A stretch of 64,000 nucleotides of DNA from Acidovorax sp. Leaf191 (GTDB lineage: Bacteria > Pseudomonadota > Gammaproteobacteria > Burkholderiales > Burkholderiaceae_C): contig NZ_LMPT01000019.1 of NCBI RefSeq assembly GCF_001424425.1, positions 1,135,206-1,199,205 of the forward strand, written 5' to 3'. Positions 46,620-55,747 of the stretch are shown piece after piece; position 1 is the first letter of the stretch; every line of letters starts with the position of its first letter. The notes under the pieces were generated by a model, which was not told where the DNA came from, ran no database searches, and saw only the letters and a program-made list of their open reading frames with translations. Both the position numbers and the translations under genes were made by a program.

Positions 46620-47325
46620 GGTTGAGTTGCGCAGCACCTTGCTCTGGTACGCCTTGATCGCCGTTGCCATGAGCGGTGTTCTGGGCTGGCTGGCGGCACA
46701 CCAAGGCCTGGCGCCGCTGCGAGCAATGAAGGCCAAGGCGGTTGCCGTGTCCGGGCATCAGTTCAGCGAGCGCATGCCGGTTCAGGCGGTGCCGGTCGAG
46801 ATGGCCGATCTGGCGGGCGAGCTCCACGGCATGCTGGACCGATTGCAAGACGACTGTCACCGGCTGTCGGAGTTCTCGTCAGACCTGGCCACGAACTGCG
46901 CAAGCCGATCAGCAACCTGCTGACGCAAACCCAGCTGGCGCTGTCTGCCAAACGTGATGCGCCGACCTACCGCAACATCCTGGCATCGAACGCCGAAGAG
47001 CTGTAGCGCATGGCCCGCATGGTGTCGGACATGTTGTTCCTGGCCAACGCCGAACGCGGCATGGTGCTTCCGGGGCGCGAGCGATTTGCCATGGCACTAG
47101 AGGTCCAAGCTCTGATGGAGTTCTTTGACGCGGGGGCAGAAGAGAAGGGAGTTCGCCTGACCTTGTCGGGTGACGGCGAACTCGATGGTGACAGACTGAT
47201 GTTCCGTCGTGCCATGGGCAATCTGCTGTCCAACGCTGTTCGGCACAGTGACCCGGGCAGTCCGGTGGAAAAGACGGTCCACCGAGGCGAATACGTCCTG
47301 TCGATCCACGTCATGAACACCGCCG
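46620..47325 (+). pseudogene. Degraded cusS-type sensor kinase
   Basis: The plus strand holds a TM/HAMP part ([20 protein letters not shown]), the start of the kinase core ([10 protein letters not shown]), then, in another frame, a His-box region and [10 protein letters not shown] followed by a TAG stop, then RMARMVSDMLFLANAERGM and RRAMGNLLSNAVRHS. A one-base deletion near 46890 and the in-frame stop at 47004-47006 inactivate it, and both ends are missing. It is closely related to the intact cusS at 55740. Confidence 0.85.
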
Positions 47326-47970
47326 ACGTTCGGCGCTGGGGGCCAGCACCCCCGGTTGGCATATCTTCAACCCATTTTTTAAGCGCAAGATGGCCCCCTG
47401 TCGCTGCAGGCGAGCAAGTGCCCGGTAAAGCGCTTCGTGAGTAAGACCGATGTCTTCGGAAAGATGCTTCAGCGTTCCTTGTTGAGTCCAAAAACCGGAC
47501 GCGTCACAGTGAAGTCCTATGAATTGCAGAATCCGCTCCTCGGCTGAGCGCGTCTGCTTTATCTCCAGCCTGGTCCGAAGTCCTTGAACGCGCCGTGCCA
47601 ACTCGGCCGTGAATGTCCACAACAGCTCGGGCGACTTGCGCAGTTGGTCGACCAATGCCTGCTTGCGAAAAACCAGTACCTCCGAGGATTCCAGTGCTAC
47701 CGCGTCGCAGTGGTATATGGCTGAGAAAAGTGAAGCTTCGGCAAAGAACTCGCCTTGCCGCACTGTGTGCATCGTGGCTTGACCGCCAGTGAGGGTGGTG
47801 CGAATTAGGCGCACACAGCCGGACCGCAGGCGAAAGACGCCCGCACTTGCAGCGCCCTCGCGAAAAAGCATCTGCCCCGAAGCAAGACAACGCAGCGAGG
47901 GCGTGACACCAAACGCTCTGTCCGAAGGCGCGATGCAGTCCTCTGCATCTTCAGGTGATGAAGTTTCCAT
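47311..47970 (-). CDS. Crp/Fnr-family transcription regulator
   Basis: A 219-residue regulator. An N-terminal cyclic-nucleotide-type beta-barrel (CLASGQMLFREGAASAGVFRLRSG) is followed by a long dimer helix and a winged HTH (TLKHLSEDIGLTHEALYRALARL). No Fnr-type Cys cluster is visible. The start METSSPEDAE at 47970 was chosen. It is divergent from the Spy-like pseudogene and could regulate it. Confidence 0.85.
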   Translation of the reverse strand: METSSPEDAEDCIAPSDRAFGVTPSLRCLASGQMLFREGAASAGVFRLRSGCVRLIRTTLTGGQATMHTVRQGEFFAEASLFSAIYHCDAVALESSEVLVFRKQALVDQLRKSPELLWTFTAELARRVQGLRTRLEIKQTRSAEERILQFIGLHCDASGFWTQQGTLKHLSEDIGLTHEALYRALARLQRQGAILRLKNGLKICQPGVLAPSAERRRCS

Positions 47971-48042
47971 ATGACTGCAATCATATTCATCTGGCAAAAA
48001 TCGAACGAAGATTTTTGGGCACCAACTCCCTTCAGATCCCAT

Positions 48043-48633
48043 ATGAAAACGCTACTCGCCTATTTCCTTCTGGCTGGCACTGCCTCCGTTGTCGCAGCCC
48101 AGTCCCACAAGCATCCTGATCCAAACCAACCTGCTCAGCTCGCTCCGCACACCGCACCCTCGCAATACGCTGGCTATAAACAGCGCGAAATCAAAGCACT
48201 TTCTCCGTAGCAAATCGAAGACTTTCAAGTTGGACGAGGCATGTCGCTCGCACTTGCAGCCGAACTCAATGGCTTCCCCGGCCCCGCCCACGTTGTGGAG
48301 CTGGGCGAAAAGTTGCGTCTAACGAAAGACCAAGAGCGAGAAGCGACGGCGCTTACAGAGCAGATGAAGGCCGACGCTCAACGATTCGGCAAGGACGCAA
48401 TTGAGACCGAAAGGGAATTGGATCGCCTCTTCAGGTCAGGGCCGCCCAGCGAAGCCAGCGTGACTCAGGCAGTTGAACGCGCTGCGCTCGCGCAAGCTTC
48501 GCTTCGCGCTTCGCATCTGAACTACCACCTGCGGACGGTCGCAATCCTCACGCCAATGCAAGTAGCGCGCTATCAAGAACTGCGCGGCTATGTAGCGCCT
48601 GCCAGCGCTATTCCAAAACACAGGGCAAATTGA
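48043..48633 (+). pseudogene. Spy/CpxP-like periplasmic protein interrupted by a TAG codon
   Basis: One frame of 197 codons contains a signal peptide (MKTLLAYFLLAGTASVVAAQ), then a TAG stop at 48208-48210, then QIEDFQVGRGMSLALAAELN and a helical LTxxQ-like part (LRLTKDQEREATALTEQMKA, ILTPMQVARYQ). The two halves are in the same frame, so a single base change (for example GAG to TAG) would explain it. The downstream half may still be translated from ATG 48241 but would lack the signal peptide. Confidence 0.8.
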
Positions 48634-48663
48634 TGCTGCTGCCCAGCAGGCCTGGTGTTTCCG

Positions 48664-51021
48664 TCATCGACCGGTACGCAACCGCAAGGCGTTCGCGATC
48701 ACTGACGCCGAACTCAGGCTCATTGCCAAGGCTGCGATCATCGGCGACAGCAGCCAGCCGGTGAAGGGATACAGCAACCCAGCGGCAATCGGTATGCCCA
48801 GCGCGTTGTAGAGGAAGGCAAACATCAGGTTCTGTTTCATGTTGCCTACCGTCGCTTCAGACAGCTCACGGGCTATGGAGATACCTCGCAGGTCCCCCTT
48901 TACCAAGGTGACTTGGGCGCTGTTCATCGCCACATCGGTACCCGTGCCCATCGCGATCCCCACATCTGCCTTGGCAAGGGCGGGCGCGTCGTTGATCCCG
49001 TCACCCGCCATGGCAACAACACGGCCTTCGGCCTGCAGCCGGGACACCAGGGCCAGCTTGTCCGCAGGCTTGACCTCGCCATGAACCTCATCAATCCCCA
49101 GCTTTGCCCCCACCGCCTTGGCGGTGGTCATGCCGTCGCCCGTGGCCATGACAATGCGCAGCCCCGCCGCATGCAAGGTCGCCAGCGCTTCCGGCGTGCT
49201 GGCCTTGATGGCATCCGAGACCGCAAGCAGGCCTTGAAGCTGGCCATCGGCCGCCAGGTACATCACGCTGGCGCCTGTGGCGCGCAAGGCCTCTGCCTGC
49301 GCAAGCAGCGGGTTCGCAGAAACCCCGACCTGCTCCATGAGGACTGTGTTGCCCAGGGCGAGCTGGCGTCCAGCGACCTGTCCGCGCACCCCGATGCCAG
49401 ACCCGGACTCAAAGTCCTCGGGCTTGTCCAGGGCCAGCCCCTTGGCGCGGGCCGCTTGGACAATGGCATCGGCCAGCGGATGCTCGCTGCCTTGATCCAG
49501 ACTGGCTGCCAGGCGCAGAACCTCATCCTCGGACAGACCGGGCATGGCAACAACCCGCTCGAAGGATGGTTTGCCCTCTGTGAGCGTGCCGGTCTTGTCC
49601 ACGATCAGCGTGTCCACCTTGCGCAGGTTTTCAATGGCTGCCGCGTCCCTGAACAGCACGCCGCTGGTCGCCCCCCGACCAGTAGCCACCATGATCGACA
49701 TAGGAGTCGCGAGGCCCAACGCACAAGGACACGCGATGATCAGCACGGCCACGGCGTTGACCAGGCCATAGACCCAACGTGGCTCCGGGCCGAACAGGCC
49801 CCACGCGAACAGCGTGAGCAACGCGATGCCCACCACGGCCATGACAAAGTACCCCGCCACCTGGTCCGCCATGCGCTGCATGGGGGCCCGTGAGCGCTGC
49901 GCCTGGGCCACCATTTGAACGATCTGCGACAGCATGGTCGCCGAGCCCACCCGCTCGGACCGGATCACCAGTGCCCCGTTGGTATTGAGCGTGGCACCGA
50001 TGACAGCGTCCCCAGGTCCTTTGACGATGGGCACAGGCTCGCCAGTGAGCATGGCTTCGTCCACCGCGCTGCTCCCCTCGACCACCACGCCATCCACCGG
50101 CACCTTCTCACCGGGACGTACGCGCAAGAGGTCTCCCACATGGACATGGGACAACGGGACATCACTCTCCTGGCCGCTGGCATCGATGCGCCGCGCGGTC
50201 TTGGGCGCCAGGCCTAGCAGCGACTTGATGGCAGCCGAGGTCTGCGAGCGTGCTTTGAGCTCCAGCATCTGGCCCAGCAGCGTGAGCGAGATGATGACAG
50301 CGGCGGCCTCAAAGTACACCGCCACACGCCCCATGGCCTGGAACGAGGCAGGAAACACGCCGGGCGCCACGGTGGCTACCACGCTGTAGACAAATGCGGC
50401 GCCCGTGCCCAAGCTGATCAGCGTCCACATGTTGGGACTACGGTTGGCAATGGACTGAGCGCCGCGCACAAAGAAGGGCCAGCCAGCCCACAGCACGATC
50501 GGAACCGTCAGCACGAGCTCAATCCAGCTCTGTGTGGCCATCTCGAACCACTGCAGCCGGTGTCCCACCATGGCCAGTACGGTGACCACCACGGTCAGTG
50601 GCAGCGTCCACCAGAAACGATGCCGGAAATCCACGAGTTCGGCGTTTTCTCCCTCCTCCAGCGTGGGCAGCATGGGCTCCAGCGACATGCCGCATTTTGG
50701 ACAGTTTCCGGGATGGCCCTGCTGCACCTCTGGGTGCATGGGGCAGGTGTAGATGGTGCCGGGCTGAGCTGCTTCAGGCTCGGCCCCAGACGTGCCATCA
50801 GCGCCCGGTACGTACTTCTGCGGTGCCTCGACAAAGCGCCCCTGGCACTTCGCGCTGCAAAAGTAGTAGTTGTGGCCCTCGTGGAGCGCGGTGTATTGGG
50901 ACTGGGCAGTCACCGCCATACCGCAGACGGGGTCTTTCAACGCCGTGGAGGATGGAGGTTTGTGACCTTCATGAGGAGGATGCTTGTGGTGAGCATGATC
51001 GTGTGGCGCTGCTGTAGCCAT
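48664..51021 (-). CDS. copA: Cu(I)-exporting P1B-ATPase CopA with YHS and HMBD domains
   Basis: A 785-residue copper pump. A His-rich start ([14 protein letters not shown]) is followed by a YHS domain ([21 protein letters not shown]), a heavy-metal-binding domain ([22 protein letters not shown]) and the ATPase with [11 protein letters not shown], Asp at about residue 475 in [16 protein letters not shown] and [10 protein letters not shown]. The Cys-Pro-Cys plus MSSS-like tail is typical for Cu(I). It has no CxxC HMA domain. It follows the DUF2933 gene and the CueR-type promoter at 51345. Confidence 0.94.
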   Translation of the reverse strand: MATAAPHDHAHHKHPPHEGHKPPSSTALKDPVCGMAVTAQSQYTALHEGHNYYFCSAKCQGRFVEAPQKYVPGADGTSGAEPEAAQPGTIYTCPMHPEVQQGHPGNCPKCGMSLEPMLPTLEEGENAELVDFRHRFWWTLPLTVVVTVLAMVGHRLQWFEMATQSWIELVLTVPIVLWAGWPFFVRGAQSIANRSPNMWTLISLGTGAAFVYSVVATVAPGVFPASFQAMGRVAVYFEAAAVIISLTLLGQMLELKARSQTSAAIKSLLGLAPKTARRIDASGQESDVPLSHVHVGDLLRVRPGEKVPVDGVVVEGSSAVDEAMLTGEPVPIVKGPGDAVIGATLNTNGALVIRSERVGSATMLSQIVQMVAQAQRSRAPMQRMADQVAGYFVMAVVGIALLTLFAWGLFGPEPRWVYGLVNAVAVLIIACPCALGLATPMSIMVATGRGATSGVLFRDAAAIENLRKVDTLIVDKTGTLTEGKPSFERVVAMPGLSEDEVLRLAASLDQGSEHPLADAIVQAARAKGLALDKPEDFESGSGIGVRGQVAGRQLALGNTVLMEQVGVSANPLLAQAEALRATGASVMYLAADGQLQGLLAVSDAIKASTPEALATLHAAGLRIVMATGDGMTTAKAVGAKLGIDEVHGEVKPADKLALVSRLQAEGRVVAMAGDGINDAPALAKADVGIAMGTGTDVAMNSAQVTLVKGDLRGISIARELSEATVGNMKQNLMFAFLYNALGIPIAAGLLYPFTGWLLSPMIAALAMSLSSASVIANALRLRTGR

Positions 51022-51065
51022 GGTGGTAGTTCCTGAAGATGAGTATCTTGTCCTGCGCGGGAGTA

Positions 51066-51302
51066 CTAGCGGTCTGATCCGCCGCCATGCGAACCGTGGC
51101 TCCCATGTCCGTGGAAGAGGTGCATTAGCGGGCAGGCCAACAAGAGCAGGTAAGGCCAATAACCTGCGATATGCGACCAGTGCTCTCTGAGCAGGAAGAA
51201 TGCCCCGATCAGTCCAAGCATGATCACTGCACCGATCAACTTGTTGCTGCTGCCTGAAGGCTTTGTAGCGCCAGAATGCTCAGTGGTGTGGCTGTGGTTC
51301 AT
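51066..51302 (-). CDS. DUF2933 small His-rich membrane protein
   Basis: A 78-residue protein with two hydrophobic segments ([17 protein letters not shown] and [16 protein letters not shown]) flanked by His-rich ends ([22 protein letters not shown]). This matches DUF2933 proteins commonly found beside copper ATPases. It lies 44 bp before copA under a CueR-type promoter. A role in handing copper to CopA is possible but unproven. Confidence 0.82.
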   Translation of the reverse strand: MNHSHTTEHSGATKPSGSSNKLIGAVIMLGLIGAFFLLREHWSHIAGYWPYLLLLACPLMHLFHGHGSHGSHGGGSDR

Positions 51303-51344
51303 GGTGTTCTCCAACAAAGGTCACAGGTGGTGGACCTCGTGGGA

Positions 51345-51375
51345 ACGATAGGGCTTAACACGGTGGGAGTGTCAA
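51345..51375 (-). promoter_or_regulatory. CueR-type promoter of DUF2933-copA
   Basis: On the minus strand, -35 TTGACA (51370-51375) and -10 TATCGT (51345-51350) are 19 bp apart. The spacer has a copper-type centre (CCCACCGTG), with a weaker dyad than the promoter at 25601. Confidence 0.75.
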
Positions 51376-51492
51376 GCATGAACATCCGCCACCCTTGATT
51401 TCAATCAACGGCCCGGACTGCAACAACATCGACTTGCACAGACCTGGATTTCGACGATTCAAAGACCCAGGGCTGCGACATCGGACCGAGGA

Positions 51493-51906
51493 CTACTTGG
51501 CGGGAGCGGCAGGTGCCTTGCCACTGCGGGCCAGAAATGCGTCCAGTTCAGCGATTTCCTTTTTCTGCGCTGCAACGATGTCCTTGGCCATCTTTAGCAT
51601 TTTGGGATCCTTGCCAGCCCGCAACTGGGCCTGGGCCATGTCAATCGCACCCTGGTGGTGGACCCGCATCATCTGGGCAAAGTCCACATCAGGGTTGCCC
51701 GACATGGGCACAGACGCCATCTTGTCGTTGTTCTCTTTCATCATGGCCTTCATGTCCATCTTGCCCTGAGGCATCGATTGATCCATGCCGGCTCCCTTCA
51801 TGCCGGAATGGGGTGCGGTCTGGGCCTGAACAGACAGGGGCGACAACAAGCTGCAAGCAACGAAAGCGGCAGCGGTGAGCGAGTGGGAAGCGGGGAACTT
51901 CTTCAT
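51493..51906 (-). CDS. DUF305 exported Met-rich protein
   Basis: A 137-residue exported protein. A signal peptide ending PLSVQAQ is followed by a Met-rich stretch (HSGMKGAGMDQSMPQGKMDM) and a DUF305 four-helix part with MMRVHHQGAIDMAQ. DUF305 proteins are common in copper-resistance loci and probably bind copper. It follows the Csp gene by 28 bp on the same strand. Confidence 0.88.
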   Translation of the reverse strand: MKKFPASHSLTAAAFVACSLLSPLSVQAQTAPHSGMKGAGMDQSMPQGKMDMKAMMKENNDKMASVPMSGNPDVDFAQMMRVHHQGAIDMAQAQLRAGKDPKMLKMAKDIVAAQKKEIAELDAFLARSGKAPAAPAK

Positions 51907-51934
51907 GGTGTTCTCCAAGTGTTGAGCAACGTGA

Positions 51935-52276
51935 TCAAGCGGCACGCGCCATGGCGTCGCACTCCTGGGCGCACTTGAGACAAGCCTGAGCACAGGACTT
52001 GCAGTGGTCAGCTTCATGCTTGGCGCACTCCTCGGCGCAGGCCTTACAGATTTGCGCACACAGCGCGCAGATGGCAGCCGCGTGCTCGCTGTTGCGCGCC
52101 ATGGCGTCAGCCGCAAAGCCGCAGATCGCCGCGCAGTCAGCGTCCAGTGCGATGCAGCGCGCCATCATCTTCACATCCTCCTCCTGAAGGCACGCGGCGA
52201 AGCACTGGTTGCACGCCGTCGCGCACGCCTGGCAGGCCTCGATGCACGACATGAAGCGGTTTTTGGTATGGTTCAT
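51935..52276 (-). CDS. Cys-rich four-helix copper-storage protein (Csp-like)
   Basis: A 113-residue protein with 19 Cys spaced for a four-helix bundle filled with Cu(I) (CIEACQACATACNQCFAAC, then CALCAQICKACAEEC and CKSCAQACLKCAQEC). No signal peptide is present, so it resembles the cytosolic Csp3 type rather than the Tat-exported Csp1. An AGGAG ribosome site precedes it. It would buffer copper alongside CopA and CopZ. Confidence 0.9.
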   Translation of the reverse strand: MNHTKNRFMSCIEACQACATACNQCFAACLQEEDVKMMARCIALDADCAAICGFAADAMARNSEHAAAICALCAQICKACAEECAKHEADHCKSCAQACLKCAQECDAMARAA

Positions 52277-52802
52277 TGGGTTCTCCTGAGGGTAGGTTCA
52301 AGGGCTTTATGGATCAACTTGAATCCGCGCGATTGACTGCGCGGTGCAAGGATCTTCCGCCGCTCAAGGCAGGTCGCGCTGTAGGTTGTCACCGACGATT
52401 GCCCTCGCAAACGAGTCATTTGCGCCGCATTGCCCTCGAACATTACGCAGAGATATCAGAGTCGTAATCACGGCGTCACATTGCGGCGAAATTCTCGTGT
52501 CCAACGTTCAATGCCATGGACGTGCCTCGCAAAAAAAGTGCAGGCAGGGCATTGATCGGCGCTGCGCTCTCAGCGACATGGTGATGGCGCTCACACAGCG
52601 CTTCAATAGCAGCGCTCCGCTAGTACATCGGAGCTTCAGCCGCCTTGCTGCTTCGCTCCGGTGACCCACGGATCTCTCCTGTCAAAAGCGTAATCCGTCC
52701 GTCACCTCTAAGTCGGCGTGCGGTTTCTAGACTTCTTTCCGTGGCGCACAAAACGCCACCTGGATGGACCATACCGGGCATCCGGCGTCACAGGAGACCA
52801 TC
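52277..52802. other. Intergenic region without a supported gene
   Basis: About 525 bp. A sigma70-like leftward promoter (TTGATC at 52312-52317, TACCCT at 52289-52294, 17-bp spacing) could serve the Csp gene. No MerR-type dyad was seen. The short frames here lack ribosome sites and recognisable proteins. Confidence 0.4.
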
Positions 52803-53174
52803 ATGAAAGTTCGTACCGCAATCCTCGTCGCCAGCCTTGCTGCATCCGCTACAGCGTCGTTTGCGACATCCGTTTATCACGCAAGCCCTAGCCAGGAAGA
52901 AGGCGTCAGCCTGGCCGCAGACCATTTGGGCAACGCAGTCAGTCGCCAAGCGGTTGAAAACACCGTACTGGCCGCTCAGAAGGACGGTTCGCTGTACTGG
53001 ATCAGCCGTGGCTATCCAGCCACTTATCCGCTCGTTCCGGGCCCCAAGCTGACCAAGACCCGCCAGCAAGTTCTGGATGAGCTGCAAACCTCCAAGCGCA
53101 ATCCCGTGACCAGTGATGGCCTGCGTGACATCGGCGGCGAGGCAGGTTGGGTCAACGCCCGCCAACTGCCCTGA
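52803..53174 (+). CDS. DUF4148-like exported protein
   Basis: A 123-residue exported protein. The signal peptide (MKVRTAILVASLAASATASFA) is followed by an unknown middle and a C-terminal block TKTRQQVLDELQTSKRNPVT, the DUF4148 repeat signature found in many Burkholderiales exported proteins. Function unknown. A CAGGAGA ribosome site precedes the ATG. It precedes a three-repeat relative by about 95 bp. Confidence 0.75.
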   Translation: MKVRTAILVASLAASATASFATSVYHASPSQEEGVSLAADHLGNAVSRQAVENTVLAAQKDGSLYWISRGYPATYPLVPGPKLTKTRQQVLDELQTSKRNPVTSDGLRDIGGEAGWVNARQLP

Positions 53175-53269
53175 ACCCTCTCAACGATCACCGGCACCCG
53201 CGTTCGCTCCAAAACCGGCCTGCGGTTGCACTTCAACCATCACCATTTATCCAAAAAGGAAACCCCATC

Positions 53270-53794
53270 ATGAAACTCAAGTCCACGCTCATCATCCTTT
53301 CCCTCATCGCAGCTCCCGCGTTCGCATCAGACCAAACGGTCAGCAAGACGCGCGAACAAGTACTGGCTGAATTGGCGCAGGCTCAGCAAAACGGCGAGAT
53401 GCTTGCCCCTGGCGACTCGGGGATGACTCTCAAGCAAATCAACCCGGGAGCCTATCGCTCGACTACTTCGACTCAGGCTAGCAAATCCCGCGAGCAAGTG
53501 CGGGAAGAATTGGAGCAGGCTATCCGTACGGGTGACATCATGGTGGCCGGTGAATTCGGAGTCAAACGCAATGAGTTGATGTCTGGTCGCTATCCGATCG
53601 TGGCAGGCAAGTCGTTGAAGACGCGGGAACAAGTCAAGAGTGAGTTGGCACGCGCCATCCGCGAAGGAGAAATCATCGCTGTGGGCGAAGACGGCCGCAA
53701 GCTCAATGAAATCTATCCTGACCGCTACCACGCAGCGCACCATGCAGCTGTGGCCGCCACCTCGGACGAATCCACCAAGGCCCCTGGGTTCTAA
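53270..53794 (+). CDS. Exported protein with three DUF4148 repeats
   Basis: A 174-residue protein. After a signal peptide ending PAFA it has three copies of an about 45-residue unit starting SKTREQVLAELAQAQQNGEM, SKSREQVREELEQAIRTGDI and LKTREQVKSELARAIREGEI; the units end PGAYRS, MSGRYPI and YPDRYHA. Single-unit DUF4148 proteins are common; a triple is less usual. Function unknown. Confidence 0.8.
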   Translation: MKLKSTLIILSLIAAPAFASDQTVSKTREQVLAELAQAQQNGEMLAPGDSGMTLKQINPGAYRSTTSTQASKSREQVREELEQAIRTGDIMVAGEFGVKRNELMSGRYPIVAGKSLKTREQVKSELARAIREGEIIAVGEDGRKLNEIYPDRYHAAHHAAVAATSDESTKAPGF

Positions 53795-53936
53795 ACAGGT
53801 TCTCCGGGCGGTCGGCTGCTGATCTGGAGGGGTCTTTCGAAACAGGCCCATCTCCAGTTGGCTCGCCATGCACGTCTGCGGTGCCAGCAGCAAGTGCGTG
53901 CGACATCTGCTTTTGCATTGCTCCGACCTCCGAGCA

Positions 53937-54245
53937 TCAGACCTGCATGTTCATCACATCGGTGTAGGCCTGAACAATGCGGTTGCGGCTCTGAAGCGTG
54001 GCCTGAAACGCGATGTTCGACTTGACTCCAGCGAGCATCGTTTCTTCAAGACTGACCGTGGGATTGCCGAATGTGACCTCGCGGCTTAGGCGACCAGACT
54101 CACTCTGCAACTGGCTTGTGGTTGAAAGCGCCTGCTTCATCGCGTCCAGAAAACCGCCTCCCTGGATGCTCGGTGCTTTGGGCACAGAGTTTCCCAGCGA
54201 ACTGACAGGCAATAGTGCATCCAATGGCTTTGTCGTGACGTTCAT
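53937..54245 (-). CDS. fliE: Orphan FliE flagellar basal-body protein
   Basis: A 102-residue protein. The C-terminal FliE region is clear (NPTVSLEETMLAGVKSNIAF, then QATLQSRNRIVQAYTDVMNM). FliE normally links the MS ring and rod and is encoded with fliF. Here it stands alone among metal genes, with no other flagellar gene in the window. The start at 54245 (MNVTTKPLD) gives the family length. It may be a relic or a transferred cargo gene. Confidence 0.85.
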   Translation of the reverse strand: MNVTTKPLDALLPVSSLGNSVPKAPSIQGGGFLDAMKQALSTTSQLQSESGRLSREVTFGNPTVSLEETMLAGVKSNIAFQATLQSRNRIVQAYTDVMNMQV

Positions 54246-54484
54246 GCCGAGGCTTTCTGGGGCGAAGAGTTTGCGAAGTTCTGCCTCGAAATCTGTACCG
54301 AGGCAACGCCCAATCGTAGAGATTGGAGTTCGATCTGTAGCTTTCGCAACGCAAGGCGCCACCCGTCAATCCCACCGTTCGGGATAACAGAAACTTCATC
54401 TTGCCGACATCGCCGTGGGTCGCCGCATCCCTGGGGCCCAAAGAGCCGAGCGCAGCGAAGCGCGCCGCACGAAATAGCCGTGGC

Positions 54485-55747
54485 TCACAGCCGCTGCGAA
54501 ATCTCCAGCAGCGGCTTGATGCTGGACCCAAAGCGACTCATGGAGGCGTGGTTCTGCTCCAGCTGGCTGTAGGGCAGATAACGGATCCCCAGCTCCGACA
54601 CCCTGGAGAAGGCGGGCCTTTGAAGTTGCTCAGCGACCTTGTCTCTGCGATTGTCTGGAGCCACCAGAAACAGGGCGCAGTTGCCTGCAACCGGCGTGCC
54701 CAGGGCCAGATCGAGCATGCGTACGATGCCCGAATAGATGGACGTGGTGTGTTCGACTTCGAATGCGGCGGCGAATTGCGAGGTCTGGGGATCAACCCAT
54801 ACAACATCGATCAGTCGCACGGACTCCAGTCCTCGGTCCAGGCTGGCGGGCAACTGCGCCATGCATCCATCTCCCAGCAACCCCCCGCCATAGGCGCGGC
54901 CCCGGTCGTTGGACGCGATCCAGACCTCAAATCCGAGCGCCTTGCCCAGGTCGCGCAGCGAGGCCTGGACACCCGTGTGGGTCGCATCACTCTCGGTCGC
55001 TTGGGACAGTTCCCGTTGCAATGCGGTGGATTCCTGGCGCACACGTTCAAGGTCTTCTTGCCAGAGAGCTGTCGCCGCTGCATCCATTGCTTGTGGCGGC
55101 GCTGCATATCGGCCACTGCCAATGTCAAACATGAGTCCTGCAATCGCGCCCAGATCATTCGACAGTTTCAGCCGGTACTGCGCGTTCAGGCGCAGCAAGC
55201 CTTCTCGCATCGAGAGATAGTGGTCCCAGCGTCCGAGCTTCACGCGCCCCCCGGTCACCGCGTTGAAACCATTGACGATGGCCGTGTTGAAGGGGGAGAC
55301 CAGCGTTGGGTGGATGAAATACAGCAAGTTGGCGACTGCTGGGCCCAAGCCTTTGATGCCAATCGCATCAATGCGCTGTATGGCGGCCACCACGTCTTCT
55401 GCGCAGTCGCAGTGATCGCAAGTGTGAAGAAGATCTGCGAAGGCGAGCTGGTTGCTCGCGTTCTCGTAGATGTCCGGAATCCGCAGCTTGGGTTTCCAGA
55501 GGAACGCGTGGTCCGCTCCCTTGAAAATCTGGCGCTGCTCTGCCACGGAACCCACGATCGTCTCCAGCGAGGATCCTCGGTAGGCGTTGCCAAACGTTCC
55601 GCCCCGTATGTCCTGCACCACCTGCGCGATGCCTCGGCGGATGGAGCGGAAGTTCTTGATCCTCTGATCCCACAGGAACCAGGTGTTATAGGTGCTGCTC
55701 GGGTCTGCCTTCCAGCAGTCTATGAGGGTTGCCAGGGGGTCATGCAT
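54485..55747 (-). CDS. HhH-GPD-like plus PD-(D/E)XK-like protein coupled to cusS
   Basis: A 420-residue protein without a recognised name. The N-terminal half has a helix-hairpin-helix like that of DNA glycosylases (IGIKGLGPAVANLLYF followed by PFNTAIVNGFNAV, about residues 127-163). A coil lies at about 229-250. The C-terminal part has LIDVVWVD (Asp about 314) and AAFEVEHTTSIYSG (Glu about 330 and 332), then LFLVAPDNRRDKVAEQ, resembling a PD-(D/E)XK nuclease core. A DNA-processing role is likely, but the activity is unproven. Its start overlaps the cusS stop by 8 bases. Confidence 0.65.
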   Translation of the reverse strand: MHDPLATLIDCWKADPSSTYNTWFLWDQRIKNFRSIRRGIAQVVQDIRGGTFGNAYRGSSLETIVGSVAEQRQIFKGADHAFLWKPKLRIPDIYENASNQLAFADLLHTCDHCDCAEDVVAAIQRIDAIGIKGLGPAVANLLYFIHPTLVSPFNTAIVNGFNAVTGGRVKLGRWDHYLSMREGLLRLNAQYRLKLSNDLGAIAGLMFDIGSGRYAAPPQAMDAAATALWQEDLERVRQESTALQRELSQATESDATHTGVQASLRDLGKALGFEVWIASNDRGRAYGGGLLGDGCMAQLPASLDRGLESVRLIDVVWVDPQTSQFAAAFEVEHTTSIYSGIVRMLDLALGTPVAGNCALFLVAPDNRRDKVAEQLQRPAFSRVSELGIRYLPYSQLEQNHASMSRFGSSIKPLLEISQRL

